NCBI RefSeq assembly: GCF_020524025.1
Contig: NZ_JAIVKN010000003.1
Location: 1-64,000, forward strand
Source of the DNA: Halobacillus litoralis
GTDB lineage: Bacteria; Bacillota; Bacilli; Bacillales; Halobacillaceae
Reading direction: 5' to 3'
Length of the DNA: 64,000 nt
The position numbers and the translations under genes were made by a program. The notes under the pieces are model-generated. The model saw only the letters and a program-made list of their open reading frames with translations, made no database searches and had not been told where the DNA came from. Shown in pieces: positions 53,201 to 63,194 of this stretch. Within the stretch, counting starts at the first letter, position 1. Each line of letters begins with the position of its first letter.

Positions 53201-53692
53201 TTACTCTGTTTGAATGAGCCGTTTTTCCAACTCCCTGCGCAAGCCCTTATTCGAATGCACTTTCCAGAGACGTGCTCGATTATAGCGTTGGATCATAATG
53301 AAAGGCAGGTTAAATAACAAAGCATAAGCCACCATAATCCATCCTGCCCATACTGGATTAAACAAAAAGAAAAGAGGGGCAGGAAGTATCTGAAGCCAAT
53401 GCGATATTTCCGAACGGTTAGTCATCAGATAAAAGATTTCCGTCTGTTCAGGATCTCTAATAGACATGGCTTTTTTCCCTCGTCCCTTATTCATCCATTT
53501 TCTAGCTTCAGGTAGGCGGTTCTTCCACTTCTTAATATAAAAATGTTCATAGAACCTCCCATGTTTTTCCCATTTACACGGCGAAAATACTCGAGAAAAC
53601 ATTTGAATAAACGATGGTGGAGACAGAAAAACCATTACACTGATTGTCAGGTGGATGACTACCCATACAGCAATATTTATCCATACCATCAT
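53201..53692 (-). CDS. crtO: CrtO-like glycosyl-diaponeurosporenoate acyltransferase
   Basis: 163 aa from ATG 53692 (GAGGAGAG upstream; a second ATG follows directly). Membrane segments at the N-terminus (INIAVWVVIHLTISVMVFL) and at about 105-135; FSPCKWEKHGRFYEHFYIKKWKNRLPEA is the block I associate with CrtO. It would add a fatty acyl chain to the sugar of a C30 carotenoid glycoside, as in staphyloxanthin synthesis. The start overlaps the crtQ stop by four bases. Confidence 0.8.
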   Translation of the reverse strand: MMVWINIAVWVVIHLTISVMVFLSPPSFIQMFSRVFSPCKWEKHGRFYEHFYIKKWKNRLPEARKWMNKGRGKKAMSIRDPEQTEIFYLMTNRSEISHWLQILPAPLFFLFNPVWAGWIMVAYALLFNLPFIMIQRYNRARLWKVHSNKGLRRELEKRLIQTE

Positions 53693-54771
53693 GATGACTC
53701 TCTCCTCTTCCTTACAATCTGTCGTCCTTTCCACATCGTCTCTTTAATAAAGAAGGTTTTCAGAAGAGAATAGATAAATACAAGTACAAAGAAAAAGAAA
53801 TAGAGAGGAAATAAGAGACCGTCATACCACCGGAAGTTCCCGATCTGTTTCCACGTGCGGTACAACCACAAAGCCAGTAGTCCATATCCAACAAATCCCC
53901 ACCATCCAGTTGATTCAATGTTTATAAGGAATGAAAGAACAAGAGTAATCCAGACAATATTGACACCTGTCATTCCAAGGGACGCGGTCTTAGCACCGGA
54001 AGCAAAACTTTTTGACCACCCATTAATGACAGCTTTTAGATCTGCTTCATACATTCGCATGTTAACGGCGTTCCTGCCACTGAAGGCAGATGTGAGCATT
54101 CCTCTGGACTGCGCGTGCTTTGTAAATGCCAGATGCTCTACGATTTCATCACTGATCGAGCGATGACCGTCCAACTTCCAATAGGTTTCTGTATGAATGG
54201 CCAGGCAGGGACCAAATCCCCCTTGAAAGCCTTCTTTTTTCCGGATCATAGCAGTAATCCCTGAGGAAGCGAAAACAACCAAATGGAAGACAGCCGACAA
54301 CTTCTCCCAAAACGAATTCATATAATGATAAGGATGAACGGTAATCAGCGCACCCTTTCCTTTTTTGTACAACTCATTAATAATCGATAAATCACCACCC
54401 GGAGAAAACCACGTATCCGCATCAACAAAGAATAAAGCTTTGCCATTTGCTTGTTTTGCTCCGTTATAACAGGCCCACGATTTCCCCATCCATCCTTCAG
54501 GAAGAGGGGGATTGCTGATTACCTTTACTCCATAGGCCTCTGCCGTTTTCATTGTAAGATCTTCAGAATGATCGTCCACGACAATAATCTCCCTGCCTGG
54601 TGAATCGGCAGATAAAAGAGACGGGAGCAGCCGTTTAAGGTTATTCTCCTCGTTCCTTGCCGGAATGATAATGGAATAAGACCTTTTATAATTATCACTC
54701 TCTTTAGGGAAAGTGACCTTCTGCCAAAAAAGAATCACGGTCGATAGTACAGCCAATACAGCAAACCACAC
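53689..54771 (-). CDS. crtQ: CrtQ-like carotenoid glycosyltransferase
   Basis: 360 aa, GTG start behind AAGAGGTGA. GT2 family: SIIIPARNEENNLKRLLPSL, IIVVDDHSEDLT, FFVDADTWFSPGG (DxD) and QGGFGPCLAIH; an N-terminal membrane helix and two or more C-terminal ones. Overlap with crtO identifies it as 4,4'-diaponeurosporenoate glycosyltransferase-like. Halobacillus makes glycosylated, acylated C30 pigments, which agrees. crtM and crtN are not in the window. Confidence 0.8.
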   Translation of the reverse strand: MWFAVLAVLSTVILFWQKVTFPKESDNYKRSYSIIIPARNEENNLKRLLPSLLSADSPGREIIVVDDHSEDLTMKTAEAYGVKVISNPPLPEGWMGKSWACYNGAKQANGKALFFVDADTWFSPGGDLSIINELYKKGKGALITVHPYHYMNSFWEKLSAVFHLVVFASSGITAMIRKKEGFQGGFGPCLAIHTETYWKLDGHRSISDEIVEHLAFTKHAQSRGMLTSAFSGRNAVNMRMYEADLKAVINGWSKSFASGAKTASLGMTGVNIVWITLVLSFLINIESTGWWGFVGYGLLALWLYRTWKQIGNFRWYDGLLFPLYFFFFVLVFIYSLLKTFFIKETMWKGRQIVRKRRESS

Positions 54772-54910
54772 CTGTCGTCACCTCTTCTCAAACATATACA
54801 TAAAATTTATAACTTGTTTTAATTTTAGCCCTCACCCTTACTGGATATTCATAAGAAGCGGATTAGTCAAGGATCTCAAGGGGTACAATGAATGAAAAAA
54901 GAGGTCTTAT

Positions 54911-55807
54911 ATGCTTTCTACATTCATTGCAAGATTACTGCGACTTTTCCCCAATCAGGCAGAAAAAACACCTATGGTTCCCATTTATGATGTAAAAAAG
55001 AGAGAAGATATCATCGTAGATACGTCTGTGGAACCCACTTTAATCACGGTTTATTACCCTTATACCAGCATAGATAAAAACCACCCTGTCTACATTAATT
55101 TTCACGGTGGTGCTTTTATTATGAATGACAAGGAAATGGACGACCCCTACTGCCGCTTTCTAACTAAACAAACAGGGTGTGTAGTCTTTAATATCAACTA
55201 TTCAAAAGCACCTGAGTATCCTTTTCCCAAACCCATTGAACAGAGCTATGAAATTCTCCAATGGATTAAGAAAAATTCAGATATGTTGAATATTGACCCT
55301 CAAAAAATCATGGTCGGAGGACAAAGTTCAGGTGCAAATATTGCTGCAGCGCTCTGCCTTCACCTCAAAGAACATGAGGAGGACCAGCCTCTCCTACAAA
55401 TATTGTCCTATCCGATGCTGGATTTCGTCACCCCTCACGCAGATAAACCAGAACCAGATCCATGGCGTGCTAAATACCCCCAGCCTGCCAATTTTCTAAA
55501 CAAGTGTTATGTACCTGAAAAAGCACAAGCCTCGCACCCCCTTGCCTCCCCCGTGAGAGCTGAAAGAGTCGATAGATTGGCAAGTGCCCTTATCCTTATT
55601 GCTGAATATGACGCGTTCAGACCAGAAGCTGAGTATTATGCTGAGAAGCTGAAAGCAGCACAAGTAAGGGTTAAAGATGAAGTATTCCGCAATTGCTATC
55701 ATGCCTTTACGCATCTAGGTCCTAAAGAAAAAGCTATGGAAGCATGGAATTTAATTGCTGATGAAATAAATGAGGTAACTGGTGGACTGCAGAAAAAAGC
55801 TCTGTGA
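54911..55807 (+). CDS. Alpha/beta hydrolase (HSL-type esterase)
   Basis: 298 aa, GAGGTC upstream of the ATG. HGGAFIMND is the HGG oxyanion motif, GGQSSGANIAAAL the GxSxG nucleophile elbow, AEYDAFRPEAE the acid and CYHAFTHLG the histidine. This is the hormone-sensitive-lipase-like esterase family, cytosolic, with short-chain ester substrates. Own terminator follows. Confidence 0.9.
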   Translation: MLSTFIARLLRLFPNQAEKTPMVPIYDVKKREDIIVDTSVEPTLITVYYPYTSIDKNHPVYINFHGGAFIMNDKEMDDPYCRFLTKQTGCVVFNINYSKAPEYPFPKPIEQSYEILQWIKKNSDMLNIDPQKIMVGGQSSGANIAAALCLHLKEHEEDQPLLQILSYPMLDFVTPHADKPEPDPWRAKYPQPANFLNKCYVPEKAQASHPLASPVRAERVDRLASALILIAEYDAFRPEAEYYAEKLKAAQVRVKDEVFRNCYHAFTHLGPKEKAMEAWNLIADEINEVTGGLQKKAL

Positions 55808-55856
55808 ACCATCGCAAATTTAATTCTTACAGAAATGGAAGCTTATGTATAATTAA

Positions 55857-55893
55857 CAAAAAGAAGAGTGCTTACAGCCAGCACTCTTCTTTA
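55857..55893. terminator. Bidirectional terminator
   Basis: AAAGAAGAGTGC and GCACTCTTCTTT around TTACAGCCA, between convergent genes. Confidence 0.92.
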
Positions 55894-55907
55894 CGTTGAA
55901 TTTAGAA

Positions 55908-56531
55908 TCACTTTTCACTTAGAGCAATCTGCAGGCCGATTATACCCAGGACAGTTCCTTGAATGACATTTAACTTTCCTGCTACTTGTGTATTTCTTAT
56001 CAGCAAGGAACGTATCTTATCTGACAGCAGACTGACCAGTACAAATACACCAAAAGCCTGAAGCAGAAAAATGCCGCCAAGCAGCGTCATCTGCAATGGA
56101 ACGTAACCTGAAGAACGATTAACAAACTGGGGAAGCAGGGCTAAGAAAAAAAGAGATACCTTCGGGTTTAAAATGTTCATTAAAATCCCTTTTTTATACA
56201 AGGAATTATATGTAAGACTTTTCTGTCCTTCTGAAATTAAAGTGGACCCTTTATCACGGAAAGACTGCCACGCCAAGTAGAGTAAGTAAACCGCGCCAGC
56301 ATATTTGACTACATCAAACGCTATAGCAGATTGGTAAATAACCGCTGAAACACCGAGTGCTGCAGCAGAGATATGTACAATTAACCCTGTACACAACCCA
56401 AGCGCTGTTATAATTCCCGCCTTCTTATTTTGGGAGATGCTTTGCGCGATGACAAACAAAATATCAGGACCTGGACTGAACGTAAGTAAAAGTGCGACGC
56501 CTAAAAAAGATAAAAGTACTGAAAGGTCCAT
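55908..56531 (-). CDS. LysE/RhtB-family amino acid exporter
   Basis: 207 aa from the ATG at 56531 (GGGGGAAAGG upstream; longer frame rejected). Six membrane segments; TFSPGPDILFVIAQSISQNKKAG and GLCTGLIVHISAAALG are the LysE-family signatures. It exports an amino acid or derivative; substrate unknown. Confidence 0.9.
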   Translation of the reverse strand: MDLSVLLSFLGVALLLTFSPGPDILFVIAQSISQNKKAGIITALGLCTGLIVHISAAALGVSAVIYQSAIAFDVVKYAGAVYLLYLAWQSFRDKGSTLISEGQKSLTYNSLYKKGILMNILNPKVSLFFLALLPQFVNRSSGYVPLQMTLLGGIFLLQAFGVFVLVSLLSDKIRSLLIRNTQVAGKLNVIQGTVLGIIGLQIALSEK

Positions 56532-56686
56532 ATCCTTTCCCCCTTCAAGCTTATGTGTTAATTTTATGCCCTCTTCCCAGATGTTTATTATTCTATGAAT
56601 CAATTTTACTATCCTATTATTATAGACTATTATTATAGACGATTAGAGCAATGTTATGTTGATTTATCCTCTACATTTAATATAAA

Positions 56687-57223
56687 TCATGAATTCATTT
56701 TCCGTTTCCATAACAAAGCTTCCTGCTCCAAATTCTGCACATAGCGGTATTTTCCATCACTGTACCCTTCAATATCTTTAGGAAATTGACAAGCCAGACT
56801 TTCCTTCAATTCTCCATACTCTATCCGGTCCTTTTCGTGTACAACCAGATAATCCCGCACTGCAAGATGGCGCTCAAGTTCATAATAGTTGTCATATTGG
56901 AAGAAATGTAGTTGATGGGTCCTGCTTATCCCGCCCTTCCTGAAATACCTCCTTCCTTCTATACCCAGCTCTCCAAGGGGCTCATAACCTATATCCATCA
57001 CCTTTTCATTAAATAGATCAACTTTCGTAATATCTTTTACTACCGGCATGATATCAATAATGGGCTTAGCCTTTAATTTTGGTACCGCTGTACTTCCGAT
57101 ATGATGGATTTCAACTAGTTCATCCTTAAACATATCTCTAATGATTTCTTTTTCTTTCTGAAATAATCGAGCCCAGTTTTCGTCATATTCTGTAACTGTA
57201 ATGTTCAATGCCCGGTTAACCAT
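56687..57223 (-). CDS. GrpB-family (UPF0157) nucleotidyltransferase-like protein
   Basis: 178 aa from the ATG at 57223 (GGAGG upstream). VTEYDENWARLFQKEKEII, IHHIGSTAVPKLKAKPIIDIM (the GS...D nucleotidyltransferase-like motif) and LHFFQYDNYYELERHLAVRDYL are the conserved GrpB blocks. Activity unproven in the family. Monocistronic. Confidence 0.9.
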   Translation of the reverse strand: MVNRALNITVTEYDENWARLFQKEKEIIRDMFKDELVEIHHIGSTAVPKLKAKPIIDIMPVVKDITKVDLFNEKVMDIGYEPLGELGIEGRRYFRKGGISRTHQLHFFQYDNYYELERHLAVRDYLVVHEKDRIEYGELKESLACQFPKDIEGYSDGKYRYVQNLEQEALLWKRKMNS

Positions 57224-57503
57224 TTTATGACTGCCTCCATTTCGTTTTCCGACTAATATAAGCTCCAAACTTTAGACCAATTGATAGAGTGCGAATTGTC
57301 ATTCTGAAACTTTAGCGTATGATTAAAAACAACTCTCAAATTCTTGAGTCCATTATTTGCAAAAAAACTACTTCCTGATTGACTTCCAAAAAACATAGAA
57401 CTGTTATAACGGCTGCTTTTTCTATTCATCTACCCCTATACTATTGAGCAGACGAAAAAATATCAACGGTTCATTAGTATTTGTAACTATTCAGCAACAA
57501 TAT
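57224..57503. other. Intergenic region
   Basis: About 280 AT-rich bases between the GrpB gene start and the GH16 terminator. I see no gene or structured RNA in it. Confidence 0.4.
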
Positions 57504-57535
57504 AAAACCACGGCCCTTATTTGAAGGACCGTGGT
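57504..57535 (-). terminator. Terminator of the GH16 gene
   Basis: ACCACGG and CCGTGGT with inner CTT/AAG, followed by TTTTATA on the minus strand. Confidence 0.8.
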
Positions 57536-57544
57536 AGTTATAAG

Positions 57545-60481
57545 TTAATTTACAGTAAGTGAGACATTGTCAATTACGATTTCATGCTTTTCTCCAAACT
57601 GCCCCATTAAAAACTTCAAGGAAGTCATATCATCTGCCGTCATATTAAACTCAAACTCATAGGTTTTCATTTCAGTACTTAAAGCAGCTTTCTTACTGAG
57701 GTATCGATGATACGCAGCATTTTCCAACGTTACCTCTATCTCTCTTGCTGATGTGGAACGTGCGTCAAAGGAAAGTGTGTAACTCACATCTTTGCTTAAC
57801 GAAAGACCAGACTGTTCAGCTAATACACTCCACGTTTCGTTACCGCCATTTACGATATCGATATTAAGCGCTTCATCTTTGACAAATACATCTGCTCCAG
57901 CATCAAAGTGAATGTACGAAGACCAGGATTCCATCCCCCTTGAAAAGTCTCCATTTTTTAAAGGAGCTTTATCTACAAGACTGACATCATCAAGATAAAC
58001 CTCATCGGATTGACCGCCTAATTTGAATAGCAGCTGACCTTCTTCATCAGAAACGGTCTCAGGCATTTGGAAAGTCACGGTATGATTGTTCATTGCTGTC
58101 GTTAATGAAATAGTCTCTGGATCTGTATAGCTTACAGAACCGTCACCACTTACAAGTTCCACTTGTATTGTTCTCTCCTCTGATGCCCGTGCGTTAAAGT
58201 TCAACTCATACTCCTGATTCTGTTGCAGAGGAATTCCATTTTGTTTAAAAAGGACGTCCCCCGGTTCTGCCTCTCCACTAATGGATTGAATATGCGCTTC
58301 ACGAGTCTCTTCAGATACGCTTACATCTGCTGAAGCATCTTCTTGTAAAGCTAATTCCCAATAGTTTAAGCGGGTTCTATCCCCTTGATCGAATGTGCCG
58401 TTATAAATGAGGTTTCCATCCGGCAAAGCTGGTTTTGACTTATTATCTTTCACCTCGTCGGTAATGTCTTCTACCCGGACATTTCCAATCCATACAGGTG
58501 CTGAACTAACTAATCCCATATTAAATTCAAGACGCGCACTTAAGTCTGTGTCTTGATTTAACTTAAATGTGTAGCTATACGATTGAACGTTTTCATCTAA
58601 ATTCATCGTCTTTTCACCAGAATAATTCGCATAGCCTCTCTCTGCTCCACCAGAGACTTTGGTCATCAATGTTCGGTTTGTATTGGATTTAGCATCAAAC
58701 GACACCTCGTACGTATGACCCTCCAGGATCGGCAGTTTTTGAATCTGCTGCAGCGACCATAAGGCATTCCCAGGATTAGTGATGTCTGTTTTCGCAAATG
58801 TTTCACCATTTACGTTCGTTTTAGAAACGTGCCCTTCCCCACCAAAATCAGGCAGCGTTACAAAGTTCCAATACGTTTGATCCAGTGCTTTTCCAGGCTG
58901 ATCCACAATCGTAAATTCTTTCTCATACTCTTGATCATAGATAAGGTTGCCGTTTTCTAATGGCTGTTTCGCATCTTCAGGAAGCGTTTCTTCTTCAACT
59001 ACTGGCTCTACAGGCTCCCGGTAGTCTCTACCAGTCAGCTCATAGACCCTTACATAGTCTACTTCCATCTCACCGGGGAATTCTGTTGTTTCATCTGGAT
59101 TACCCCCGTACCATCCACCGACAGCAAGATTCAAAATTAGATAGAATTCCTGATCAAAAGGAGCTGGATACGCATACTTATCTCCTTGATTTTTACCTTG
59201 ACTAAACCATTCATTTATTGTTTGATAAAGTTTTCCATCGACGTACCAGCGAATTTCCCCCGGCTCCCACTCGACAGAATACGTGTGGTATCCAGTGAAG
59301 TCCTCACCCTCTGGGAAATGGTAATCCTTCGCTTTATAAGTATTGTCGGGATATTCTTCGCCAAAATGAATCGCTCCACCAATCGCGTCCGGGTCTTCTC
59401 CGGCAGCTTCCATAATGTCAATCTCGCCGGAAGTCGGCCATGGTCCATACACATCATCCTCAGGCATCATCCAAAAAGCAGGCCAAAACCCTTTTCCTTC
59501 CGGCAGCTTCATTTTCGCTTCAAATTTTCCGTACTTCTTACTAAAGAGTCCCTTTGTTTTCAGTTTTGCAGAAGTATAGTCATAGGAACCGTATTTGTCT
59601 GTAACCGGCTCTTTTTTGGCTTTAATGACAAGATTTCCATCTTCAATGAAAGAGTTATCGCTTGAATCTGTGTAATACTCAAGCTCATTATTTCCCCATC
59701 CCGATGAAATAGCTTCTCCATCATCACCAATGATCCAATTCCCGATATCATAATCCCACTTGGAACGATCGATATCATTGGCCAAAAATTCATCGGACCA
59801 CACCAGGGACCAGTCTGATTCTTTTTCAGATGCATCATATACAACGATGCGGTTCAAATCAGAGTCAATGGTCTTCACATTGTTTTGAATATCTTCATTA
59901 ATATAAACGACGCCTGAAACAGTGACTTCCTCTAAGAGAATGTCTTTGCCACTGGTAATTACTAAATTCCCATCAATATTCGAGTCAGTCAGCTTCACAT
60001 CATCAGAGTTGATCCATGCGTTGCCACTGATTTCCTGTTCCTTGTAGGTTCCTTCTTTATAGTAGTAGCCTTTGATAAAACCATCGACCATCTGAAGTAC
60101 GTCGATACGCTTTACGGGCTTATTACTATCCTTCAGCTGATTAAAATCATCTTCTAAATCAGGTGCTAGAAATTCAGATAGCACGGATTTTGCTTCTTCA
60201 TGTTTGATCGCGGACTTTAGATTTACTTTCTTACTGTTCAACTCCTGTACTGCTTCGATAACCTCTTTTTTCTCTACTCCAACTAGATGACTGAGTACAA
60301 CTGCATATTCTTCCCTCGACATGGATGCGCTTTCATTTTTCTTGTTGTTTAAACCCTCAAATAAATCCTTGTCATACCAATCCTCTGCCAGATCCCCAAC
60401 TGCTGATTTATCAGCCTGTACAGGTGAAAAAGCTCCTAAAACGATAAACAGCACCATAAAGCAATAGAAAGTTTTCTTCAA
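57545..60481 (-). CDS. Secreted GH16 beta-1,3-glucanase with CBM4/9-type modules
   Basis: 978 aa, TTG start with AAGGAGGAG seven bases upstream. Signal peptide to about VQA (residue 23). Residues 25-215 resemble S-layer-homology-like helices and a short beta region, possibly for wall attachment. GH16 domain at about 222-495, with ExDxxE in GEIDIMEAAGE (Glu353, Asp355, Glu358) and FWPAFWMMP; this is the laminarinase type. Three carbohydrate-binding-like beta domains follow (about 515-680, 690-840, 840-978), each with FDARS/FNARAS repeats. It would cut beta-1,3-glucan outside the cell, feeding the adjacent beta-glucosidase. Confidence 0.9.
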   Translation of the reverse strand: MKKTFYCFMVLFIVLGAFSPVQADKSAVGDLAEDWYDKDLFEGLNNKKNESASMSREEYAVVLSHLVGVEKKEVIEAVQELNSKKVNLKSAIKHEEAKSVLSEFLAPDLEDDFNQLKDSNKPVKRIDVLQMVDGFIKGYYYKEGTYKEQEISGNAWINSDDVKLTDSNIDGNLVITSGKDILLEEVTVSGVVYINEDIQNNVKTIDSDLNRIVVYDASEKESDWSLVWSDEFLANDIDRSKWDYDIGNWIIGDDGEAISSGWGNNELEYYTDSSDNSFIEDGNLVIKAKKEPVTDKYGSYDYTSAKLKTKGLFSKKYGKFEAKMKLPEGKGFWPAFWMMPEDDVYGPWPTSGEIDIMEAAGEDPDAIGGAIHFGEEYPDNTYKAKDYHFPEGEDFTGYHTYSVEWEPGEIRWYVDGKLYQTINEWFSQGKNQGDKYAYPAPFDQEFYLILNLAVGGWYGGNPDETTEFPGEMEVDYVRVYELTGRDYREPVEPVVEEETLPEDAKQPLENGNLIYDQEYEKEFTIVDQPGKALDQTYWNFVTLPDFGGEGHVSKTNVNGETFAKTDITNPGNALWSLQQIQKLPILEGHTYEVSFDAKSNTNRTLMTKVSGGAERGYANYSGEKTMNLDENVQSYSYTFKLNQDTDLSARLEFNMGLVSSAPVWIGNVRVEDITDEVKDNKSKPALPDGNLIYNGTFDQGDRTRLNYWELALQEDASADVSVSEETREAHIQSISGEAEPGDVLFKQNGIPLQQNQEYELNFNARASEERTIQVELVSGDGSVSYTDPETISLTTAMNNHTVTFQMPETVSDEEGQLLFKLGGQSDEVYLDDVSLVDKAPLKNGDFSRGMESWSSYIHFDAGADVFVKDEALNIDIVNGGNETWSVLAEQSGLSLSKDVSYTLSFDARSTSAREIEVTLENAAYHRYLSKKAALSTEMKTYEFEFNMTADDMTSLKFLMGQFGEKHEIVIDNVSLTVN

Positions 60482-60581
60482 AACGTCTCCTCCTTGTTAT
60501 GTATTAAAATGGGAGTAGAATTCCCCATTCATAAAACTTTCATCATGAAGGTTCTAAGCTGCTGGACTACCTCTATAAAAT

Positions 60582-60628
60582 AAAAATCCCCCGCTATAAG
60601 AACCACTATATTCTGCTTATAACGAGGG
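60582..60628 (-). terminator. Terminator of the GH1 gene
   Basis: CCCTCGTTATAAG paired with CTTATAGCGGGGG on the minus strand, followed by ATTTTTA. It separates the GH1 gene from the GH16 promoter region. Confidence 0.8.
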
Positions 60629-60736
60629 AGATAAACAAGGTGGCCCTGTTTCAAAACCATCCTGCTTATCTGTTTGATTCTAAATGAGCTGCTCGCCACG
60701 GTAAAGGAAACCGGTTTCCCTACCTGGCAAAAAAAA

Positions 60737-62080
60737 TTATACTTCGAAACTATGGTTGTTCACAGTATCTCTGTACCAATAGTAACTGTCTTTTCTAGTA
60801 CGCTCAAACGTTTCAAAATTGACATGAATGATTCCAAATCGTTTTTCGTATCCTTCTGCCCATTCAAAGTTATCAAGCAGGGACCAGACGATATAGCCTA
60901 CAATCGGTACGCCGGCTTCTATTGCGCGGCTGAGTGAAGTTAAATGCTGCTTTAAATAATCGATGCGCTCCTGATCATAGACTCTGCCATCTTCCACTCC
61001 GTGGTTATAGCAGGCGCCGTTTTCAGTGATATAAATTGGAACATCGCCATACGTTTGGTGAATGTCCGTAAGAGCTTTATAGAAGCCTTCTGCATAAATC
61101 GGCCAGTCAATATCTGTACGGCGTTCATCCAAAGGAACTTCTTCCACTTGGAACAATCCACCATCTTCTTTATAGCGGCCTAGACTTCCCGTGTAATAAT
61201 TGATTCCCATGAGATCAATCGGCTGGGAAATTATCTCCAGATCCCCTTCTTCTACATTCAATGAAGCCCCATGTTCAGCAAAAAGCTGGATCAGTGTTTC
61301 TGGATATGTACCTTTAAATACAGGATCCATAAACCATTCCTTCTGCCACATCATCCCACGCTTACATGCATCGATATCCTCCTGGCTCGGGCTGTAAGGT
61401 TCTAACCAACCAAGGTTAGGGGCATAACCGATTTCACCATCTGGAACAAGTTCACGGAATGATTGAACCGCTTTCCCGTGGGCAAGCATCAAATGGTGAG
61501 CAACATCCACACCTGCCTGCAGGCTGGTTTTTCCTGGTGCATGGACTCCTAAGTAGTTGGATAAAAAGGATGCACACCAAGGCTCATTAATCGTCAGCCA
61601 TTTTTTAACTTGTCCGCCAAACTCTTTAAACATGGCTTCTGCATAAGCAAGGAACGCATCCGTCGTTTCACGTGCTTCCCATCCTCCTTCATCCTGTAGG
61701 ATTTGAGGAAGATCCCAGTGATAGAGTGTAATCATCGGCTCAATGCCGTGATCAAGAAGTTCTTGAATTAAATTTCGATAATACGCGATTCCCTCTGGAT
61801 TCAATTCCCCTCTCCCCTGTGGAATGACACGAGACCACGAAATAGAGAAGCGGTATTGGTCAACACCAAGCTCACTTAAGTGGTTCACATCTTCTTTATA
61901 CTTGTGATAGCTGTTGCAGGCATTATCACCGGTATCTCCATTTTTTACGTTTCCCGGAGCATGAGAAAAGACATCCCATATGGAAGGTGTCCGTCCTCCT
62001 TCATGTGCTGCTCCTTCAATTTGATAGGAAGCTGTTGCAGCTCCCCACTTCAATGTTTCTGGTAATTGTATAGTTGTCAT
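60737..62080 (-). CDS. bglA: GH1 beta-glucosidase
   Basis: 447 aa, GGAGG upstream of the ATG. The acid/base Glu166 lies in LTINEPW and the nucleophile Glu353 in YITENGA; KWGAATASYQIEGA and FSISWSRVIPQG are N-terminal family signatures. No signal peptide and no phospho-binding serine/lysine loop evident, so it probably acts in the cytoplasm on unphosphorylated cellobiose- or laminaribiose-type sugars imported by the ABC system. It follows the LacI gene by 24 bases. Confidence 0.93.
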   Translation of the reverse strand: MTTIQLPETLKWGAATASYQIEGAAHEGGRTPSIWDVFSHAPGNVKNGDTGDNACNSYHKYKEDVNHLSELGVDQYRFSISWSRVIPQGRGELNPEGIAYYRNLIQELLDHGIEPMITLYHWDLPQILQDEGGWEARETTDAFLAYAEAMFKEFGGQVKKWLTINEPWCASFLSNYLGVHAPGKTSLQAGVDVAHHLMLAHGKAVQSFRELVPDGEIGYAPNLGWLEPYSPSQEDIDACKRGMMWQKEWFMDPVFKGTYPETLIQLFAEHGASLNVEEGDLEIISQPIDLMGINYYTGSLGRYKEDGGLFQVEEVPLDERRTDIDWPIYAEGFYKALTDIHQTYGDVPIYITENGACYNHGVEDGRVYDQERIDYLKQHLTSLSRAIEAGVPIVGYIVWSLLDNFEWAEGYEKRFGIIHVNFETFERTRKDSYYWYRDTVNNHSFEV

Positions 62081-62104
62081 TGCAAGTAACCTCCATTAAA
62101 AAAA

Positions 62105-63118
62105 CTAGAGTTCTATTGTTGAGCCCCGAGGCACCAGCTCAGGATCTACTTTGACATCACAAATGTTAAGATCATCTTTGATCAGATCCTCAAGCATATA
62201 GGCTGCTAGTTTTCCGAGTTTTTGTTTGTCTTGTTTCACAGTTGTCAGCGGTGGATTGCTGTACCTGCAGGCCTCAATATCATCACAGCCGATCAGCTGG
62301 ATGTCTTCTGGAACAGATAGATTATGTTCTTTGATTGCTTTCAAAGCCCCCAGAGCCATCATATCGGAGGCAGCAAAGACAGCTTGTGGCAGCTTGTCTC
62401 CACTCAGTATTTCTTTCATTGCTTCATAGCCGCTATCTTCAAAGAAGTCTCCATAGTGAATCCAATCTTTATGAATGGGAAGGCCAAATTGATTCATAGC
62501 GTCTATAAAGCCGATATTACGGATGCTGGCAATCAATGAATCTTGTTTACCACCAATATAAGCAATGTTTCGTACTTGATTTAAATATAGATACTCAACA
62601 ACCTTCGAACCAATTTTTGCGTTATCCGTCATGATGTAACTGGACCTCGGACCTTCAAGCTTCAAATCGATCCCGACAGATGGAATATTGCTTTTGGCTA
62701 TTTCATGGACAGCTTCTTCAATTTCATCACCCGCAATAACCAGGCATCCATCAACATGAAAATGTTTACACCTCTCCAGGTATTTACTCTCCCCTTGATA
62801 AAATTGCTCATTAGAAAATAACAAGAGATCATATCCGAGAGATCCTACCGCTTTTTTGAATGAGTTTACGACTTCATTAAAGAAAGGGTGCTTGAAATCT
62901 ACGTTGATTTTCCCGGCATAAATCAAGCCTATAAGGTTCGATTTTTTTGTTGCCAGCGATTTTGCAGAAAAAGTCGGCTGATATTTCGTATCTTCAATAA
63001 CTTTATAGACTTTCTGCCTGGTCCGTTCACTTATTCCTTCATAATTGTTGATAATTTTTGAGACTGTAGCTGGAGAAACACCAGCCATCTTAGCAATATC
63101 GCGAATTGTTAAATCCAT
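62105..63118 (-). CDS. LacI-family transcription regulator
   Basis: 337 aa. The N-terminal HTH is classical (TIRDIAKMAGVSPATVSKII, then hinge YQPTFSAKSLATKKSNLIGL), followed by a periplasmic-binding-type sugar domain ending TTVKQDKQKLGKLAAYML. It lies between the ABC permease and GH1 genes on the same strand and probably represses this locus until a beta-glucoside appears. A matching operator was not identified by eye. Confidence 0.92.
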   Translation of the reverse strand: MDLTIRDIAKMAGVSPATVSKIINNYEGISERTRQKVYKVIEDTKYQPTFSAKSLATKKSNLIGLIYAGKINVDFKHPFFNEVVNSFKKAVGSLGYDLLLFSNEQFYQGESKYLERCKHFHVDGCLVIAGDEIEEAVHEIAKSNIPSVGIDLKLEGPRSSYIMTDNAKIGSKVVEYLYLNQVRNIAYIGGKQDSLIASIRNIGFIDAMNQFGLPIHKDWIHYGDFFEDSGYEAMKEILSGDKLPQAVFAASDMMALGALKAIKEHNLSVPEDIQLIGCDDIEACRYSNPPLTTVKQDKQKLGKLAAYMLEDLIKDDLNICDVKVDPELVPRGSTIEL

Positions 63119-63194
63119 GTCTTGTTCTCTCCTTAGAAGCTGTCCGCTCGTATATTCATACCTATTGTATCAACAATTAGAAGGAATGGTATGA

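Noticed and set aside
62081-63194. CcpA cre or LacI operator upstream of GH1 and lacI
   Set aside because: I scanned for TGNAANCGNTNNCA-like and palindromic LacI sites and saw none good enough to report.
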